DNA of 64,000 nucleotides. Source: Vibrio tapetis subsp. quintayensis (GTDB lineage Bacteria > Pseudomonadota > Gammaproteobacteria > Enterobacterales > Vibrionaceae). The notes under the pieces are model-generated. The model was not told the DNA's origin, searched no databases, and saw only the letters and a list, made by a program, of their open reading frames with translations. Position numbers and translations under genes: made by a program. Below, piece by piece: positions 62,761 through 64,000 of this stretch. Numbering within the stretch: the stretch's first letter is position 1; each line of letters starts with the position of its first letter. The stretch covers positions 40,303 through 104,302 of the forward strand of contig NZ_JAUFQV010000001.1 in assembly GCF_030409945.1 (NCBI RefSeq), read 5' to 3'.

Positions 62761-62838
62761 GCTAGCCTCCAATATCGTGGGTTAGCTTGACGCCAGAGCC
62801 ATAATTAGTGTGCAAACAACTAAATTTTGGAGGCTAGC
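62761..62838 (+). promoter_or_regulatory. Inverted repeat masking the transposase ribosome site
   Basis: GCTAGCCTCCAA (62761-62772) and TTGGAGGCTAGC (62827-62838) are perfect 12-base arms. The right arm contains the GGAGG ribosome site, immediately before the ATG at 62839. RNA read through from outside would hide the start. A transcript starting inside the 54-base loop would not. Confidence 0.75.
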
Positions 62839-63993
62839 ATGAACAACGATACCATAATTTTCATTGGGTTAGATACTCACAAATCCTTTATACAGGTCGC
62901 AGTTCTACAAGGTCATCGTGGAGCAAAACCTGACCATTTAGGCCGAATTAAGTCCAATAAATCAGCGTTAATTAAACTCGCACAACAATTGCAATCGAAA
63001 TACCCAAAAGCCACACTCCATTTCGTTTATGAGGCGGGGCCATGTGGTTACTGGACATACCGCTTACTGACCAGCCTTGGACACTGTTGCTACGTTATCG
63101 CCCCTTCACTTATTCCCAAGAAATCAGGCGACCGCGTAAAAACGGACAAACGTGATGCAGCAAAACTAGCCCAGCTTTTTAAGGCCGAAGAGCTGACTTC
63201 TATCTACGTCCCTGAAGCGGAAGATGAAGCCATTCGAGATCTTTCCCGAGCAAGAGAAACGGCAATGAAGGACTTAAAAGACGCGAAGTTCCAACTAAAA
63301 GGCTTCCTCCTTCGCAATAACATTCAAGCAACAGTAAACGATAACTGGTCTAAAAAGCATCTACGGTGGCTAACAGACCTCATTTTGCCTCACCACAGCC
63401 AGCAAATTGTGCTTCAAGAAATGGTCATCACCATCAGTGAGCGAATGCAACGATTACAACGGATGGACAATGAACTTCTTCACCAAGTAAAAAACTGGCA
63501 CTATTATCCCGTGGTGAAAGCTGTCCAAGCGATGCGGGGCGTGCGACTGCTCGTTGCTCTGGGCACGATTGCTGAACTGGGCGATTTACGTCGTTTCGAC
63601 CACCCCAGAAAACTCATGGCTTACCTCGGGTTAGTCCCAACCGAAAGCTCCAGCGGCGGGAAAACCAGGTGCGGCAGTTTAACCAAGTGTGGTAATAGTC
63701 GAGCGAGGCGATTACTCATCGAGGGCGCACACACCTATAAACACAAAGCAAACATCTCTGTTGAATTGCAACGAAGACAAGAAGGTCTACCGAAAGAGAT
63801 TGTCGATATTGCTTGGCACGCGCAACAAAGGTTATGCCGTCGTTACTAGCGTTTACTGCAAAACGGTAAACACAGAAATGTCGTCGTCGCTGCGATAGCA
63901 AGAGAGATGATCGCTTACATCTGGGCAATCGCAAGAGAAGTAGTCGTAAGCGAAGCCGATCCAAAAGCTCGAATAGCAAGGCTACCGGCATGA
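62839..63993 (+). pseudogene. IS110-family transposase with premature stop
   Basis: From ATG 62839 the frame encodes 336 residues. The N-terminal RuvC-like part has FIGLDTHKSFIQVAVLQG, EAGPCGYWTYR and KTDKRDAAKLAQL. The C-terminal transposase_20 part has AMRGVRLLVALGTIAELGDL and LMAYLGLVPTESSSGGKTR. It stops at TAG 63847-63849 (after LCRRY). Beyond it the same frame continues RLLQNGKHRNVVVAAIAREM to a natural stop at 63991-63993, so one base change from a Gln codon truncated the protein by about 48 residues. Confidence 0.9.
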
Positions 63994-64000
63994 GAAAAGA

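Overview
The window looks like part of the second chromosome of a Vibrio (Vibrionaceae). Protein content supports this. A LuxP/LuxQ autoinducer-2 receptor pair sits beside narQ-narP and a napFDABC periplasmic nitrate reductase operon that ends in a tiny Vibrio-type membrane protein. There are also a second secD-secF pair, an HMG-CoA reductase, a liu leucine-degradation cluster and integron attC-like sites. No rRNA or tRNA genes were seen. All calls were made by reading the sequence; no database search was run.

Layout. 1-7.1 kb: branched-chain acyl-CoA catabolism. A partial acyl-CoA dehydrogenase and a thiolase lie on the minus strand, divergent from liuR-liuA-liuB-liuC-liuE. The gene for the biotin-carrying MCC subunit (liuD) is absent. 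7.1-12.2 kb: thioesterase, MOSC protein, MocR-type regulator divergent from an EamA exporter, and a TetR regulator. 12.2-20.8 kb: an eight-gene minus-strand cluster of two related multi-span membrane proteins, an outer-membrane barrel, a chalcone-isomerase-fold protein, a HupE/UreJ nickel permease, hypB, a 935-residue FAD/iron-sulfur oxidoreductase and hypA, with no hydrogenase or urease in the window. This is the best candidate here for an undescribed system.

21-24 kb: MarR regulator divergent from a second EamA transporter, then HMG-CoA reductase. 24.4-35.6 kb: luxPQ, narQP and nap, a signalling and anaerobic respiration block with a clear 7-2-7 NarP box upstream of napF. 35.7-41.7 kb: secF, secD, a secreted protein and a U32-family rRNA hydroxylation protein. 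41.9-47.4 kb: GST, DUF1801, GNAT, LysE and TauE/SafE transporters, then mesX-mesD, a folate-independent methionine synthase pair.

47.6-64 kb is an accessory zone of small, mostly minus-strand genes (GNATs, NUDIX, OsmC, MepB, cupin, hydrolase, protease-like, HNH). Its right part, 56.7-62 kb, is dense with debris: two attC-like sites, IS110 and IS4-family fragments, a duplicated IS end, and a short repeat family with complementary GGACACACA/TGTGTGTCC ends. That repeat lies at every inspected internal break of the IS fragments. A two-copy relative of it is embedded in frame in the 935-residue oxidoreductase. The window ends in an IS110-family element whose transposase carries a nonsense codon.
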